Positions 1 to 9,753 of a stretch of 64,000 bases of DNA are shown here, piece after piece. The translations under genes were made by a program, and so were the position numbers. The notes beneath the pieces were generated by a model. The model worked only from the letters and a program-made list of their open reading frames with translations, made no database searches and had not been told where the DNA came from. The DNA is from Elusimicrobiota bacterium (GTDB lineage Bacteria > Elusimicrobiota > Elusimicrobia > FEN-1173). Where the stretch lies: the NCBI GenBank assembly GCA_016706425.1, contig JADJJR010000001.1, forward strand, positions 930,001 through 994,000. The letters run 5' to 3'. Numbering within the stretch: position 1 is the first letter of the stretch; each line of letters opens with the position of its first letter.

Positions 1-12
1 TCATAATCTTAT

Positions 13-49
13 TATAATGCATAATATCGTATATCGCAAATTGCGATAT
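13..49. promoter_or_regulatory. AT-rich promoter-like region with a perfect palindrome
   Basis: A TATAAT hexamer lies at 13-18. It is followed at 31-49 by a perfect palindrome, ATATCGCAA-A-TTGCGATAT (two 9-bp arms, one central base). The stretch is far more AT-rich than what follows. The shape fits an operator for a dimeric helix-turn-helix repressor such as an Xre/HigA-type protein, but no regulator gene is visible. It may belong to a gene to the left of the window or to the small membrane protein that follows. The palindrome is seen directly; its function is inferred. Confidence 0.4.
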
Positions 50-132
50 GAAATAAAATGACATAAATAGATATAGTGGACGTGGAATGGCCATATAATT
101 CGGCGCTGGGGAATTCAACGCGGGGTGAAAAC

Positions 133-678
133 GTGATCCAGAAAATCGGCAAGGTTTTGCTTTACACCGTGGGGTGGATGGTGATTGTGGGGATCCCGGC
201 GGCGTTTTTCACCTTCGGGTGGAAGGCGGTGGAGCTGGACTGCCGGCGAGGGGCCGCCGGGGAGATGCCGGCGTGCCGGGTGACGGAATCTTTTGCGATG
301 GGGCTGTACAAAAAGACGAAAGTGGTGTCGGATGTGATGCGGGTGGGCTATCGGACGGGGAGCGCCAAGCAAAGCAGTGCCCGGGGAGGGACCATCACCG
401 TGCACCCGAGCTCGTTGGTGTTTGACACGGCGGGGGGCGAGGTGGTGATCACGCACGCGGGCGGGTCATCGAAGGAGGGGGAGCTCATCCTGAAGGCGCG
501 GGAGTTTCTTCACCAGCCGGAGACCCTGGCTTTTCACTACAAGGCGAGCCTGAGGAACATTTTTGGGTACGTGGGCTTGGTGGGCACGGCGGGGCTGTTG
601 TTTATTTTCATCGCGACGGGGTGGCACCAGATCAAGAAACGGGTGTGGGGGGCGGGGCCCCCCCCGAACAAGGGGTGA
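133..678 (+). CDS. Small two-helix membrane protein, unknown function
   Basis: About 181 residues. The frame opens with a GTG at 76, but the GTG at 133 is preferred: a GGTG lies five bases upstream and the product then starts just before its first hydrophobic segment (roughly residues 7-28). A polar domain of about 110 residues follows, then a second hydrophobic segment (about residues 142-162) and a short basic tail (HQIKKR). Two helices around a soluble domain imply an inner-membrane protein with a periplasmic loop. No family is recognised. It stands alone between the AT-rich palindrome region and the transposases. The C-terminal Gly/Pro-rich tail comes from a C/G-rich run at the 3' end. 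The reading frame is convincing; the function is unknown. Confidence 0.6.
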   Translation: MIQKIGKVLLYTVGWMVIVGIPAAFFTFGWKAVELDCRRGAAGEMPACRVTESFAMGLYKKTKVVSDVMRVGYRTGSAKQSSARGGTITVHPSSLVFDTAGGEVVITHAGGSSKEGELILKAREFLHQPETLAFHYKASLRNIFGYVGLVGTAGLLFIFIATGWHQIKKRVWGAGPPPNKG

Positions 679-697
679 TCCGTCAACAAAAACAGCG

Positions 698-715
698 GGT
701 CGGCGAGGGCCGACC
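698..715. other. Small hairpin downstream of the membrane protein gene
   Basis: GGTCGGC (698-704) and GCCGACC (709-715) form a perfect 7-bp stem with a 4-base loop, 20 bases after the stop codon. There is no T-tract, so it is only a weak candidate for a transcript 3' end. Confidence 0.25.
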
Positions 716-811
716 TGGGAGGAATGATGACCGGTGAGACGAAGCCGCCGATGGGGATAGCGTGTGGCAACCCGGGCGCGGGAGATCTAAGGGACGGAGC
801 CAAATAATCAC

Positions 812-1866
812 CTAAGTTGAACAGGGGCTTGGCTTTTTATACCTTGTGACCATGCCCCGACAGGCCCGATTGGACGCCCCTGGGTTGTTGCACCATGTGA
901 TTGCCCGTGGGCTGGAGCGCCGCGTCATTTTCCCGCAAAAATCGGATTTCGAGGATTTTCTTACCCGCGTTGAGATATCGTTAGAGAAAAGCCCGAATCA
1001 ACTCTTGGCCTGGGCGCTAATGCCCAACCACTTCCATTTCCTGATCCGGACCGGTTCCGGGGGGCTTTCCCGTTTCATGCGGCGGCTGATGTCCGGGTAT
1101 GCGGTGGCCTTCAACGCGCGGCACAAGCGCTCGGGGTATCTCTTTCAAAACCGGTATAAGTCGATTGTCTGCCAAGAGGATCCTTATTTCACGGAGCTGG
1201 TTCGATACATTCACTTAAACCCCGTTCGCGCGGGGATGGTGAAAACGCTTTCGGATTTGGATCAATATCCCTACTGCGGACACAGCGCTTTAATGGGGAA
1301 GGTTTCAAGGCCCTGGCAGGCCACCGGGCCGGTTTTGGAACGATTTGGTTCGCTTCAACGGTATCGTCGGTTCATGGAAGAGGGGAAGAACCAGGGACGT
1401 CGCCCCGAACTGCTGGGCGGGGGTCTTTCGCGGAGCCTGGGCGGCCTGTCGGCGGTGATTGAGGCGCGGAGGGAAGGGGACCGGCCACAAGGGGATCCTC
1501 GTGTTTTGGGGGAAGGGGATTTTGTCGCGCAGGTTTTGCAAAAAGCGGAGAACAAGCTTGAAGCGCAAAACACAATAAGGCGGGAGGGGAAGGATCTTCG
1601 AACCATGGCGTTGACGGTGGCGAAGAAGGCCGGAATTCCGGAGCGGGCGATTTTTTCGCGGGGTCGAAGGGCGGAGGTGTCCCGGGCGAAATCGGCGTTC
1701 ATATACTTAGGGGTGGAATACTTCGGTCGGACGGTGAAGGGGTTGGGCGCGGCGACGCGCATGACCCCTGCGGCGGCCAGCAAGGCGCGGGAACGCGGTG
1801 AACAATTGCTGAATGAAAACACCGAATGGCGGAGCCTACTTAATTGATTAGTTGCCTCCGTCCCCT
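812..1866 (+). mobile_element. Y1-transposase unit, tandem copy 1
   Basis: First of two directly repeated units with a 1062-bp period. The shared segment starts at CTAAGTTGAACAGGGG and ends after the transposase stop at GTTGCCTCCGTCCCCT. Identity covers the leader, the whole gene and about 20 bases after the stop. No terminal inverted repeats or target duplications are visible, as expected for Y1/REP-associated elements, which lack classical IS ends. The second unit begins 7 bp after this one. Confidence 0.8.
852..1847 (+). CDS. REP-associated tyrosine (Y1) transposase, copy 1
   Basis: A 331-residue member of the IS200/Y1 transposase superfamily (RAYT branch), which nicks and rejoins single-stranded DNA through one catalytic tyrosine. 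The start MPRQARLDAPG is typical of the group; GTG at 846 is in frame, but ATG at 852 matches the family. The HUH metal-binding motif is seen in MPNHFHFLI (about residues 59-67) and the Y1 region in YRYIHLNPVRAG-like sequence (RYIHLNPVRAGM). The C-terminal third (from about residue 245) contains a DnaA-C/helix-turn-helix-like segment (VAKKAGIPERAIF, GLGAATRMTPAAASKARERG), common in long RAYTs. It differs from the downstream copy at only about eight residues, so the duplication is recent. It probably acts on REP-like palindromes; a hairpin-rich repeat family is present at 7.4 and 9.8 kb. Confidence 0.9.
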   Translation: MPRQARLDAPGLLHHVIARGLERRVIFPQKSDFEDFLTRVEISLEKSPNQLLAWALMPNHFHFLIRTGSGGLSRFMRRLMSGYAVAFNARHKRSGYLFQNRYKSIVCQEDPYFTELVRYIHLNPVRAGMVKTLSDLDQYPYCGHSALMGKVSRPWQATGPVLERFGSLQRYRRFMEEGKNQGRRPELLGGGLSRSLGGLSAVIEARREGDRPQGDPRVLGEGDFVAQVLQKAENKLEAQNTIRREGKDLRTMALTVAKKAGIPERAIFSRGRRAEVSRAKSAFIYLGVEYFGRTVKGLGAATRMTPAAASKARERGEQLLNENTEWRSLLN

Positions 1867-1873
1867 GGCCCTG

Positions 1874-2928
1874 CTAAGTTGAACAGGGGCTTGGCTTTTT
1901 ATACCTTGTGACCATGCCCCGACAGGCCCGATTGGACGTCCCTGGGTTGTTGCACCATGTGATTGCCCGTGGGCTGGAGCGCCGTGTCATTTTCCCGCAA
2001 AAATCGGATTTCGAGGATTTTCTTACCCGCGTTGAGATATCGTTAGAGAAAAGCCCGAATCAACTCTTGGCCTGGGCGCTAATGCCCAACCACTTCCATT
2101 TCCTGATTCGGACCGGTTCCGGGGGGCTTTCTCGTTTCATGCGGCGGCTGATGTCCGGGTATGCGGTGGCCTTCAACGCGCGGCACAAGCGCTCGGGGTA
2201 TCTCTTTCAAAACCGGTATAAGTCGATTGTCTGCCAAGAGGATCCCTATTTCACGGAGCTGGTTCGATACATTCACTTAAACCCCGTTCGCGCGGGGATG
2301 GTGAAAACGCTTTCGGATTTGGATCAATACCCCTACTGCGGACACAGCGCTTTAATGGGGAAGGTTTCAAGGCCCTGGCAGGCCACCGGGCCGGTTTTGG
2401 AACGATTTGGGTCGCTTCAACGGTATCGTCGGTTCATGGAAGAGGGGAAGAACCAGGGACGTCGCCCCGAACTGGTGGGCGGGGGTCTTTTGCGGAGCCG
2501 GGGCGGCCTGTCGGCGGTGATTGAGGCGCGGAGGGAAGGGGACCGGCAACAAGGGGATCCTCGTGTTTTGGGGGAAGGGGATTTTGTCGCGCAGGTTTTG
2601 CAAAAAGCGGAGAACAAGCTTGAAGCGCAAAACACAATAAGGCGGGAGGGGAAGGACCTTCGAACCATGGCGTTGACGGTGGCGAAGAAGGCCGGAATTC
2701 CGGAGCGGGCCCTTTTTTCACGGGGGCGAAGGGCGGAGGTATCCCGGGCGAAATCGGCGTTCATATACTTAGGGGTGGAATACTTCGGTCGGACGGTGAA
2801 GGGGTTGGGCGCGGCGACGCGCATGACCCCTGCGGCCGCCAGCAAGGCGCGGGAACGCGGTGAACAACTGCTGAATGAAAACCCCGAATGGCGGAGCTTA
2901 TTTAATTGATTAGTTGCCTCCGTCCCCT
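1874..2928 (+). mobile_element. Y1-transposase unit, tandem copy 2
   Basis: Second copy of the unit at 812-1866, offset by exactly 1062 bp. It matches from the CTAAGTTGAACAGG leader to GTTGCCTCCGTCCCCT after the stop. The differences are scattered single substitutions, with no indels seen. At its right edge it runs into a short direct repeat. Confidence 0.8.
1914..2909 (+). CDS. REP-associated tyrosine (Y1) transposase, copy 2
   Basis: A 331-residue near-duplicate of the transposase at 852-1847, with the same HUH motif (PNHFHFL), Y1 segment (RYIHLNPVRAG) and C-terminal DNA-binding-like domain. Visible changes against copy 1 include A to V in the N-terminal RLDAPG, a cluster in the linker (ELLGGGLSRSLGG to ELVGGGLLRSRGG), P to Q (DRPQGD), I to L (AIFSRG) and T to P plus L to F near the C terminus. 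Both copies are full length with intact motifs and could be active. Start chosen at ATG 1914 as in copy 1. Confidence 0.9.
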   Translation: MPRQARLDVPGLLHHVIARGLERRVIFPQKSDFEDFLTRVEISLEKSPNQLLAWALMPNHFHFLIRTGSGGLSRFMRRLMSGYAVAFNARHKRSGYLFQNRYKSIVCQEDPYFTELVRYIHLNPVRAGMVKTLSDLDQYPYCGHSALMGKVSRPWQATGPVLERFGSLQRYRRFMEEGKNQGRRPELVGGGLLRSRGGLSAVIEARREGDRQQGDPRVLGEGDFVAQVLQKAENKLEAQNTIRREGKDLRTMALTVAKKAGIPERALFSRGRRAEVSRAKSAFIYLGVEYFGRTVKGLGAATRMTPAAASKARERGEQLLNENPEWRSLFN

Positions 2929-2960
2929 CGTCCACGCGTCCCCTCGTCCACGTCCCCTGG
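2921..2960. repeat. Short 16-bp direct repeat at the element edge
   Basis: CGTCCCCTCGTCCACG occurs twice back to back (2921-2936 and 2937-2952), followed by a partial TCCCCTGG and CCCCTGG. It overlaps the right end of the second transposase unit and lies before the AT-rich SIR2 gene. It may be a slippage product or a junction scar. Confidence 0.6.
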
Positions 2961-2999
2961 CCCCTGGCCTTGGAGTTTAATAACCTCTGGTGAAAAACT

Positions 3000-5648
3000 A
3001 TGGATCAACGTTTATTAGAAGCAATAAACCGTAAAAATTGTGTGGTTTTCGTTGGGGCCGGCGCATCAATAGATGCGGGATTTCCAGACTGGGAAAAGTT
3101 AGCCACCGATGTCCTTACTTTTTTTAGCAAAGACAATCCCAATATTGCTCCTGAGTGCTCCCCCTTGATTGAACAGAAAAAATACCCAGAGATTTTCCAG
3201 GTTGTGAGTGACTGTGTTGGACGGGAAAATCTTGTTGCTTTTATTCGAGAGCAATTTGAAAAAGTGAATTCGCATAGTGAACTAACTGATCTCCTTGCTT
3301 CGTTCCCATTCGTTTTTTACCTTACAACGAATTATGACAATCTCATTAAGAAATCGCTGGAGAAAAATGGAATTGCTGTCACTTCGCTTTACAACGATCC
3401 CGAAAGCTTAAATATAATTGCAAGCCATACGCGAAATGTAGTGGTTAAGCTTCATGGTGATATTTCTCGTCCTCCCACTTTAATATTGACCAGTAATGAT
3501 TACCGAAAAATAAAGGTTGATTCCAGTTTTGAATATTTTCGAATGAAACTTCAATCCGTATTCCATATGTTTGATGTTTTATTTGTTGGCTACAGATTGA
3601 GTGATTCGCATTTTGAGATGATGTTGGAGGAATTATCAAATGTTCTAAAAGGGAGTCGTCCCATATTTGCGTTTGTTCCAGATGCAACAACTTTTCAAAT
3701 TAAAGACTGGAGACTAAAATACAACGTTGAGATTATTCCTTACAAAACCGTTAAAAACTCTCATAAAGATCTAATTGCAAAACTAAAACAAATCCAAGTT
3801 TTTGTTGAGGAACGCTCTCAAACTGAAAAGGCACCTCCTGAAATTCCAGATAATATTCAAAAAGCTGGGCAGTTGTTTTTGTTTACATCTTTTCAGTTAA
3901 AACCTGGTTCGATAGATTTTAAAATGGAAAGTTACAAAGCAGTTTTACTCTTTTCACTCCTGGATATAACGAAAGCGATTAGCCTAGAAGATCTAATTAC
4001 AACAATTCCATTCAAACCTACAGTTACAACTCCGAATTTTGGGTCTCTATTACACATCGCAGCCAACAGCCTTAAAGAAACCGAACTTATCATTATTGAG
4101 CAAGACAACAAAATATCTTTAACTGAGAAAGGGAAGCGGCACTGCGAAGAAATTAAGAGCCAAGCGAAATATGACAAAGAGAAATTTCTTGCCCAAGTAG
4201 CGCTCGATGTGGAAAGAAGCGGGGATGTCCCTCCCCAAAATAAAACGCATTTTGTGAAATTAGTTCAAGATTGTGTGGAGTTGATTTTTCACTGTAGAGG
4301 GGCAGAAATTGCAGGTGTTTTGTTTGCGGGGGGGAGCTTTGATCTGAAGGGTTCTAGTGATATTTTCCAGAAAATAAAGAGTTTTAATGAAGGGTTGAGC
4401 TCAGAAACTGAAAGAGCTTTTTTCACTCATTACATAGTTAAAGTTTTTTCTTACCCCCAATCAACACAGATTAATTTTTTGTCTCATTTGGCTCAAGCAT
4501 ACTTTTCTTATCATGCACTCAATCTCGATCCGGATTGTAAAAAAATACAAAGTGAGATTTTATCTCAAACTGCTTTTTTCATTGATTCTAACGTTATTAT
4601 ACCGTTGCTTGCAAAGGGGAGCTTTAACCATCAAACAGCGAAAGATCTGTTCGATTTAGCAAAAAATTCTGGCGCAAAACTATTTACAACCCGGAGAATA
4701 TTAAAAGAGGTTTTAGATCATGCTCAATTTGCAATAGAACATGCGGAACCCGGGAAAGTACGAACAACACAATTTCTGCGATTGGCTTTGGGGTATGGAG
4801 GTTATAAGCAAAACCGTTTCATTGATGGATTTATAAATAGATCTGATGAAGAGGTTTTGGAATTCTCAGAATATATTGAAGATATCTTTGGGCGATTTGT
4901 CCCACACAAATTGTTGAATAATCCCGGCAAGTTTTTGCCAGATGTTGTTTGCATAGATCCAGACAGTCTAGGAATCTTAGACAATGAGTCTACGGAAAAA
5001 AATGCTCTTGCCATTCAGCAATATCGAGAGGAGCGTGGGACTTTCCGGCACTATGATCAATGTAGAGCCGAGGCAGAAATATTTCGGATTATGGAATCAA
5101 TTGGTCTGGGTGTGAGAATGCCGGAGGTATTTTGTGGAACAAAAGAAGCCGTTTTCGTTTCGCAGAGTCCAGTATTAAATCGTTTTCGAGGAGAGGAAAC
5201 AAAGTTTGTCTGGACCCCACAAACGCTTTATTGGTATTTGAGTTGTTTTGCCTCTCCTAAAGCTAGGAGTTACTCTTGGCAGGAGTTCTTAGAAATCGAT
5301 GCATTCCGACACGGGTTCCCTATCGTAAATGAGGAAAAATATAAACGGTTTTTTTCTGCTCCAATTAAGCAATCAAAGATGAAGTTCGAAACACAGTTGA
5401 ATTTTCTCAAACGAATACGGGGAGAAGAATTCACTAAGGATATCGAAGAGAAATTTGTCGATGCCCCAGAGTTGGATAAACCATTGTTTGTCGAAACAGT
5501 TGAGTCTTATCTAGAAAAGGAAGTTAGAAAAGTAAAAATTCTAACAGCCCAAGATAGAAGAGAATTAGAAGCCCTCAGAAAGCAACGCAGAGATCGGTAC
5601 GATTATGCAAAGAGACAACGCAGGGCTAGGAAGCGCCAAAAAAAATAA
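3000..5648 (+). CDS. SIR2-like / PIN-like fusion protein, candidate defence effector
   Basis: 882 residues. The N-terminal ~270 residues are a SIR2-like (SIR2_2 type) domain: VVFVGAGAS (15-23), TTNYDN (109-114), the catalytic-type histidine in LHGD (H152) and a closing GYRLSD (197-202). SIR2 domains of this kind cleave NAD+ in several antiphage systems. Residues about 285-400 look like a winged-helix segment (ALLFSLLDITKAISLEDLI, LTEKGKRH). From about residue 523 a PIN-like nuclease domain is suggested by FFIDSNVIIP (D529), RRILKEVLDH (E570) and a later RHYDQCRAEAEIF acidic cluster. The C terminus is very basic (RRDRYDYAKRQRRARKRQKK). The gene is strikingly AT-rich against its neighbours and sits beside two transposases, both signs of horizontal transfer. 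Predicted role: one-polypeptide abortive-infection-type defence. SIR2 is clear; the PIN call is moderate; the function is inferred. Confidence 0.75.
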   Translation: MDQRLLEAINRKNCVVFVGAGASIDAGFPDWEKLATDVLTFFSKDNPNIAPECSPLIEQKKYPEIFQVVSDCVGRENLVAFIREQFEKVNSHSELTDLLASFPFVFYLTTNYDNLIKKSLEKNGIAVTSLYNDPESLNIIASHTRNVVVKLHGDISRPPTLILTSNDYRKIKVDSSFEYFRMKLQSVFHMFDVLFVGYRLSDSHFEMMLEELSNVLKGSRPIFAFVPDATTFQIKDWRLKYNVEIIPYKTVKNSHKDLIAKLKQIQVFVEERSQTEKAPPEIPDNIQKAGQLFLFTSFQLKPGSIDFKMESYKAVLLFSLLDITKAISLEDLITTIPFKPTVTTPNFGSLLHIAANSLKETELIIIEQDNKISLTEKGKRHCEEIKSQAKYDKEKFLAQVALDVERSGDVPPQNKTHFVKLVQDCVELIFHCRGAEIAGVLFAGGSFDLKGSSDIFQKIKSFNEGLSSETERAFFTHYIVKVFSYPQSTQINFLSHLAQAYFSYHALNLDPDCKKIQSEILSQTAFFIDSNVIIPLLAKGSFNHQTAKDLFDLAKNSGAKLFTTRRILKEVLDHAQFAIEHAEPGKVRTTQFLRLALGYGGYKQNRFIDGFINRSDEEVLEFSEYIEDIFGRFVPHKLLNNPGKFLPDVVCIDPDSLGILDNESTEKNALAIQQYREERGTFRHYDQCRAEAEIFRIMESIGLGVRMPEVFCGTKEAVFVSQSPVLNRFRGEETKFVWTPQTLYWYLSCFASPKARSYSWQEFLEIDAFRHGFPIVNEEKYKRFFSAPIKQSKMKFETQLNFLKRIRGEEFTKDIEEKFVDAPELDKPLFVETVESYLEKEVRKVKILTAQDRRELEALRKQRRDRYDYAKRQRRARKRQKK

Positions 5649-5672
5649 ACAAGCTTTTCTTACCCCCCCCGT

Positions 5673-5701
5673 TTGACACCCCCTCGGGGTGTGTGTTATA
5701 C
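5673..5701 (+). promoter_or_regulatory. Sigma70-type promoter of the hrcA operon
   Basis: A consensus TTGACA (5673-5678) is separated by 17 bp from TTATAC (5696-5701). The predicted start point, near 5708, falls inside the CIRCE element, so bound HrcA would directly block RNA polymerase. Confidence 0.8.
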
Positions 5702-5703
5702 TT

Positions 5704-5730
5704 TTAGCACTCGGCATGAGTGAGTGCTAA
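5704..5730. promoter_or_regulatory. CIRCE operator (HrcA binding site)
   Basis: A perfect match to the CIRCE consensus: TTAGCACTC (5704-5712), a 9-bp spacer, GAGTGCTAA (5722-5730). It lies three bases after the -10 hexamer and five bases before the hrcA start codon, the classical arrangement for HrcA autoregulation of heat-shock chaperone genes. Only this one copy is seen; none precedes dnaK or dnaJ. Confidence 0.97.
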
Positions 5731-5735
5731 AATCA

Positions 5736-6821
5736 ATGAGAACCCTATCCCCCAGCGACCACGAAGAGCGGAAGCGGAAGCTTCTGCAGGCGGTGATTCA
5801 CCAGCACATCAAAACCGGGAAGCCGGTGGGGTCCGCCTTTATTGCCTCGCAGAAACATTTGGACCTGTCCCCGGCGACCATCCGGAACGTGATGGGGGAG
5901 CTGGAGAAGGAAGGCTTTTTGACCCACCCGCACACGTCGGCGGGGAGGGTGCCGACGGACAAAGCCTATCGCTTTTACGTGGACAGCCTGGTGCAATTGC
6001 AGAGGCTGGCCTTGAAAGAAGAGGAGCGCATCCGGAAGAGCCATGAGGAGCGCATCCGCGAGGTGCAGGAGCTGATGCAGGCGACGTCGAAGACCCTTTC
6101 CGTGCTGTCCAACTACACGGGGTTTGTGACGGCGCCGGGGATTGACCAGTCGCACTTGCAACACATTGAGCTGATTGCCTTGGACCCCCGGCGGCTGTTG
6201 GCGGTGTTGGTGAGCGACACGGGGGTGGTGAGGCACAGGCAGGTTCTATTTGAAGCGGCGTACCCGAGGGAGCTGTTGGAGCCTTTGGCGCGGCTGTTGA
6301 ACGAACGGTTGCGGGGGCAGCCCTTTGCCCGGGCGCGGGAGACCCTGCTGGACCACATTGAGGCCATTCACCAGAGGCAGATGGACCTGTTGGACTTTGC
6401 GCGGCGGGTGACGGACGCGGCCTTTGCCTGGGACCAGGGGGATGACCTCTTTTTGGAAGGGGCGGGGAATATTTTGTCGCTCCCGGACTTTAGCGGGCAG
6501 GAAGAACTGCGACATTTGGTGAACCTGTTGGACGAGAAGCGGGCGTTGGGGGACATGATCCGCCAGGATTTGGACGCGGGGAAGAGCGGGGACAAATTTC
6601 CCGGGGTGCGGGTGAAGATTGGGGCGGAGAACCGGTCGCCGGACCTGAAGAATTTGAGTTTGATTTCGTCGACCTACACGTTGGGGGACCGGCGGGTGGG
6701 GGTGTTGGGCATCATTGGGCCCAAACGCATGGAATATTCGAAGATGATGAGCTTGGTGCAGGAGATGTCTCACGCGGTGACCACCGCCATGAACCGAATG
6801 TTGGGGAGCCGCCATGACTGA
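5736..6821 (+). CDS. hrcA: Heat-inducible transcription repressor HrcA
   Basis: 361 residues. HrcA represses chaperone genes by binding CIRCE and depends on GroEL for folding. The N-terminal winged helix is clear (LDLSPATIRNVMGELEKEGF, then HTSAGRVPTDKAYRFYVD), followed by the GAF-like central part and the family C-terminal GIIGPKRMEYSKMMSLV motif. An in-frame GTG at 5724 lies inside the CIRCE right arm and is unlikely to be the start; ATG at 5736 gives the usual protein length. The leader would be only about 28 bases. The gene overlaps grpE by 8 bp, so the two are translationally coupled. Expression should be autorepressed through the adjacent CIRCE. Confidence 0.95.
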   Translation: MRTLSPSDHEERKRKLLQAVIHQHIKTGKPVGSAFIASQKHLDLSPATIRNVMGELEKEGFLTHPHTSAGRVPTDKAYRFYVDSLVQLQRLALKEEERIRKSHEERIREVQELMQATSKTLSVLSNYTGFVTAPGIDQSHLQHIELIALDPRRLLAVLVSDTGVVRHRQVLFEAAYPRELLEPLARLLNERLRGQPFARARETLLDHIEAIHQRQMDLLDFARRVTDAAFAWDQGDDLFLEGAGNILSLPDFSGQEELRHLVNLLDEKRALGDMIRQDLDAGKSGDKFPGVRVKIGAENRSPDLKNLSLISSTYTLGDRRVGVLGIIGPKRMEYSKMMSLVQEMSHAVTTAMNRMLGSRHD

Positions 6822-7362
6822 AGAAACGAAACACAAAGAAGAGGCCGCGCCCACCGGAGCGGCCACCCCCGAGGACGCGCTGGCGGCCGCCGAGGCGAAG
6901 GCCCTGGACTATTTTGACCAGCTGTTGCGCCTGAAGGCGGAGTTTGAGAACTATCGCAAACGGGTGGAGCGGGAAAAGATCGACGCCCGGCGTTGGGGCA
7001 AAGAAGAGATCGTGCTGCGGCTGGTGTCGCTCATGGACGTCATGGAGCAGGCCGAGGCCGTGGCCCACAAAAGCACGGACGTCAAATCGATCGTGTTGGG
7101 GCTGGACATGCTTTACGGCGAGTTTAAGCGCCTGTTGAAAGAAGAGGGCCTGGAGGAAGTTGTCGCCGCGGTGGGCGGGGCTTACGACCACCAGATCCAC
7201 GAGGCGGTGGAGACCGCCGACGGGGAAGATGGGAAAATTTTGGCTGTCCTGCAGAAGGGGTATCGGTTTCAGGGTGGGTTGTTCCGCCCGGCGCGGGTGA
7301 AGATTTCGAAGAAGAAAGTGGAGCCGGTGGAGAAGTCGAAGGACGACGCGCCGGCGGTTTGA
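6814..7362 (+). CDS. grpE: Nucleotide exchange factor GrpE
   Basis: 182 residues, co-chaperone that releases ADP from DnaK. An acidic, Ala-rich N-terminal tail is followed by the long coiled-coil helix (LLRLKAEFENYRKRVEREK) and the C-terminal beta domain with the family signature around EEVVAAVGGAYDHQIHEAV and VLQKGYRF. The ATG lies inside the 3' end of hrcA with a GGGGAG ribosome site five bases upstream. The gene is followed by almost 490 bp of non-coding repeat before dnaK, unusual for a hrcA-grpE-dnaK operon. Confidence 0.95.
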   Translation: MTEETKHKEEAAPTGAATPEDALAAAEAKALDYFDQLLRLKAEFENYRKRVEREKIDARRWGKEEIVLRLVSLMDVMEQAEAVAHKSTDVKSIVLGLDMLYGEFKRLLKEEGLEEVVAAVGGAYDHQIHEAVETADGEDGKILAVLQKGYRFQGGLFRPARVKISKKKVEPVEKSKDDAPAV

Positions 7363-7435
7363 GTTTTTGCGGGCCTGCCCGGCCAGATCCGCAAAAGAAA
7401 ATTAGAAACGGCCGAGGAACGACAAAGGCTCAAAT

Positions 7436-7790
7436 CGGATTCGCCGGGGGTTGCCCGGCGGCAACTGGTTGCTCTTTGATTCAAAGTTTGAAAAGTCGCG
7501 GGCCTGCCCGGCCCGCACCCGGCCAGGGCCATTTTTGGACGCGCAAAAATGGCCCTGGACCCCCGGGGGCCATTCGCTCGGAATTTGTCGGCGGCCGGTT
7601 AACTCCCGGCCTCAAAGGCCCATCGGCCGGTCGGACAAAGCCGGCCGACCCGCGACCGAGCAAATTCCTCGCTCATGGGCGGCCCAGGGGGATGGGGAAG
7701 GCAAAAAGGCCGCTAGAAAGGCCGGCGGCCGCTGCCCCGAAAACGGCGCGCTTGAAGCGCCTCAATGGGGTGGGAGAGGCAAAAGATTTG
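7436..7790. repeat. Non-coding hairpin-rich repeat element, copy A (grpE-dnaK gap)
   Basis: This stretch, from TTCGCCGGGGGTTGCCC to the AATGGGGTGGGA tail, is repeated almost base for base between dnaK and dnaJ (from 9754). It contains a 15-bp perfect inverted repeat (7523-7558), a GCGGGCC/GGCCCGC type palindrome, GGCCGG-rich arms and, near its end, a GCCCCGAAAACGGC-type hairpin. Open frames through it are accidental. The rest of the 7363-7849 gap holds only short AT-rich sequence and the dnaK ribosome site. It resembles REP/BIME-type dispersed elements, which fits the RAYT genes in the window. Confidence 0.8.
7523..7558. other. Perfect 15-bp hairpin inside repeat copy A
   Basis: CCAGGGCCATTTTTG (7523-7537) pairs perfectly with CAAAAATGGCCCTGG (7544-7558) across a 6-base loop. 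The same hairpin is kept in copy B at 9838-9873. Because the arm ends in T5/A5 it could act as a bidirectional terminator or an mRNA-stabilising structure between grpE and dnaK. Confidence 0.7.
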
Positions 7791-7834
7791 AAATATTCGA
7801 AGAACGGCAAGAAAGACAAACGAAGGATAATTTT

Positions 7835-7841
7835 AGGAGGT
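7835..7841 (+). promoter_or_regulatory. Strong ribosome binding site of dnaK
   Basis: AGGAGGT is a full Shine-Dalgarno match eight bases before the dnaK ATG. It is much stronger than the sites of hrcA and grpE and consistent with high DnaK output. Confidence 0.85.
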
Positions 7842-7849
7842 AACAAACC

Positions 7850-9727
<1,878 letters not shown>

Positions 9728-9753
9728 CTTCTAAAGGCAACATCTTTAAGCAA

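Noticed and set aside
5724..5735. Upstream GTG start for hrcA
   Set aside because: It lies inside the CIRCE right arm; ATG 5736 gives the normal HrcA N terminus.
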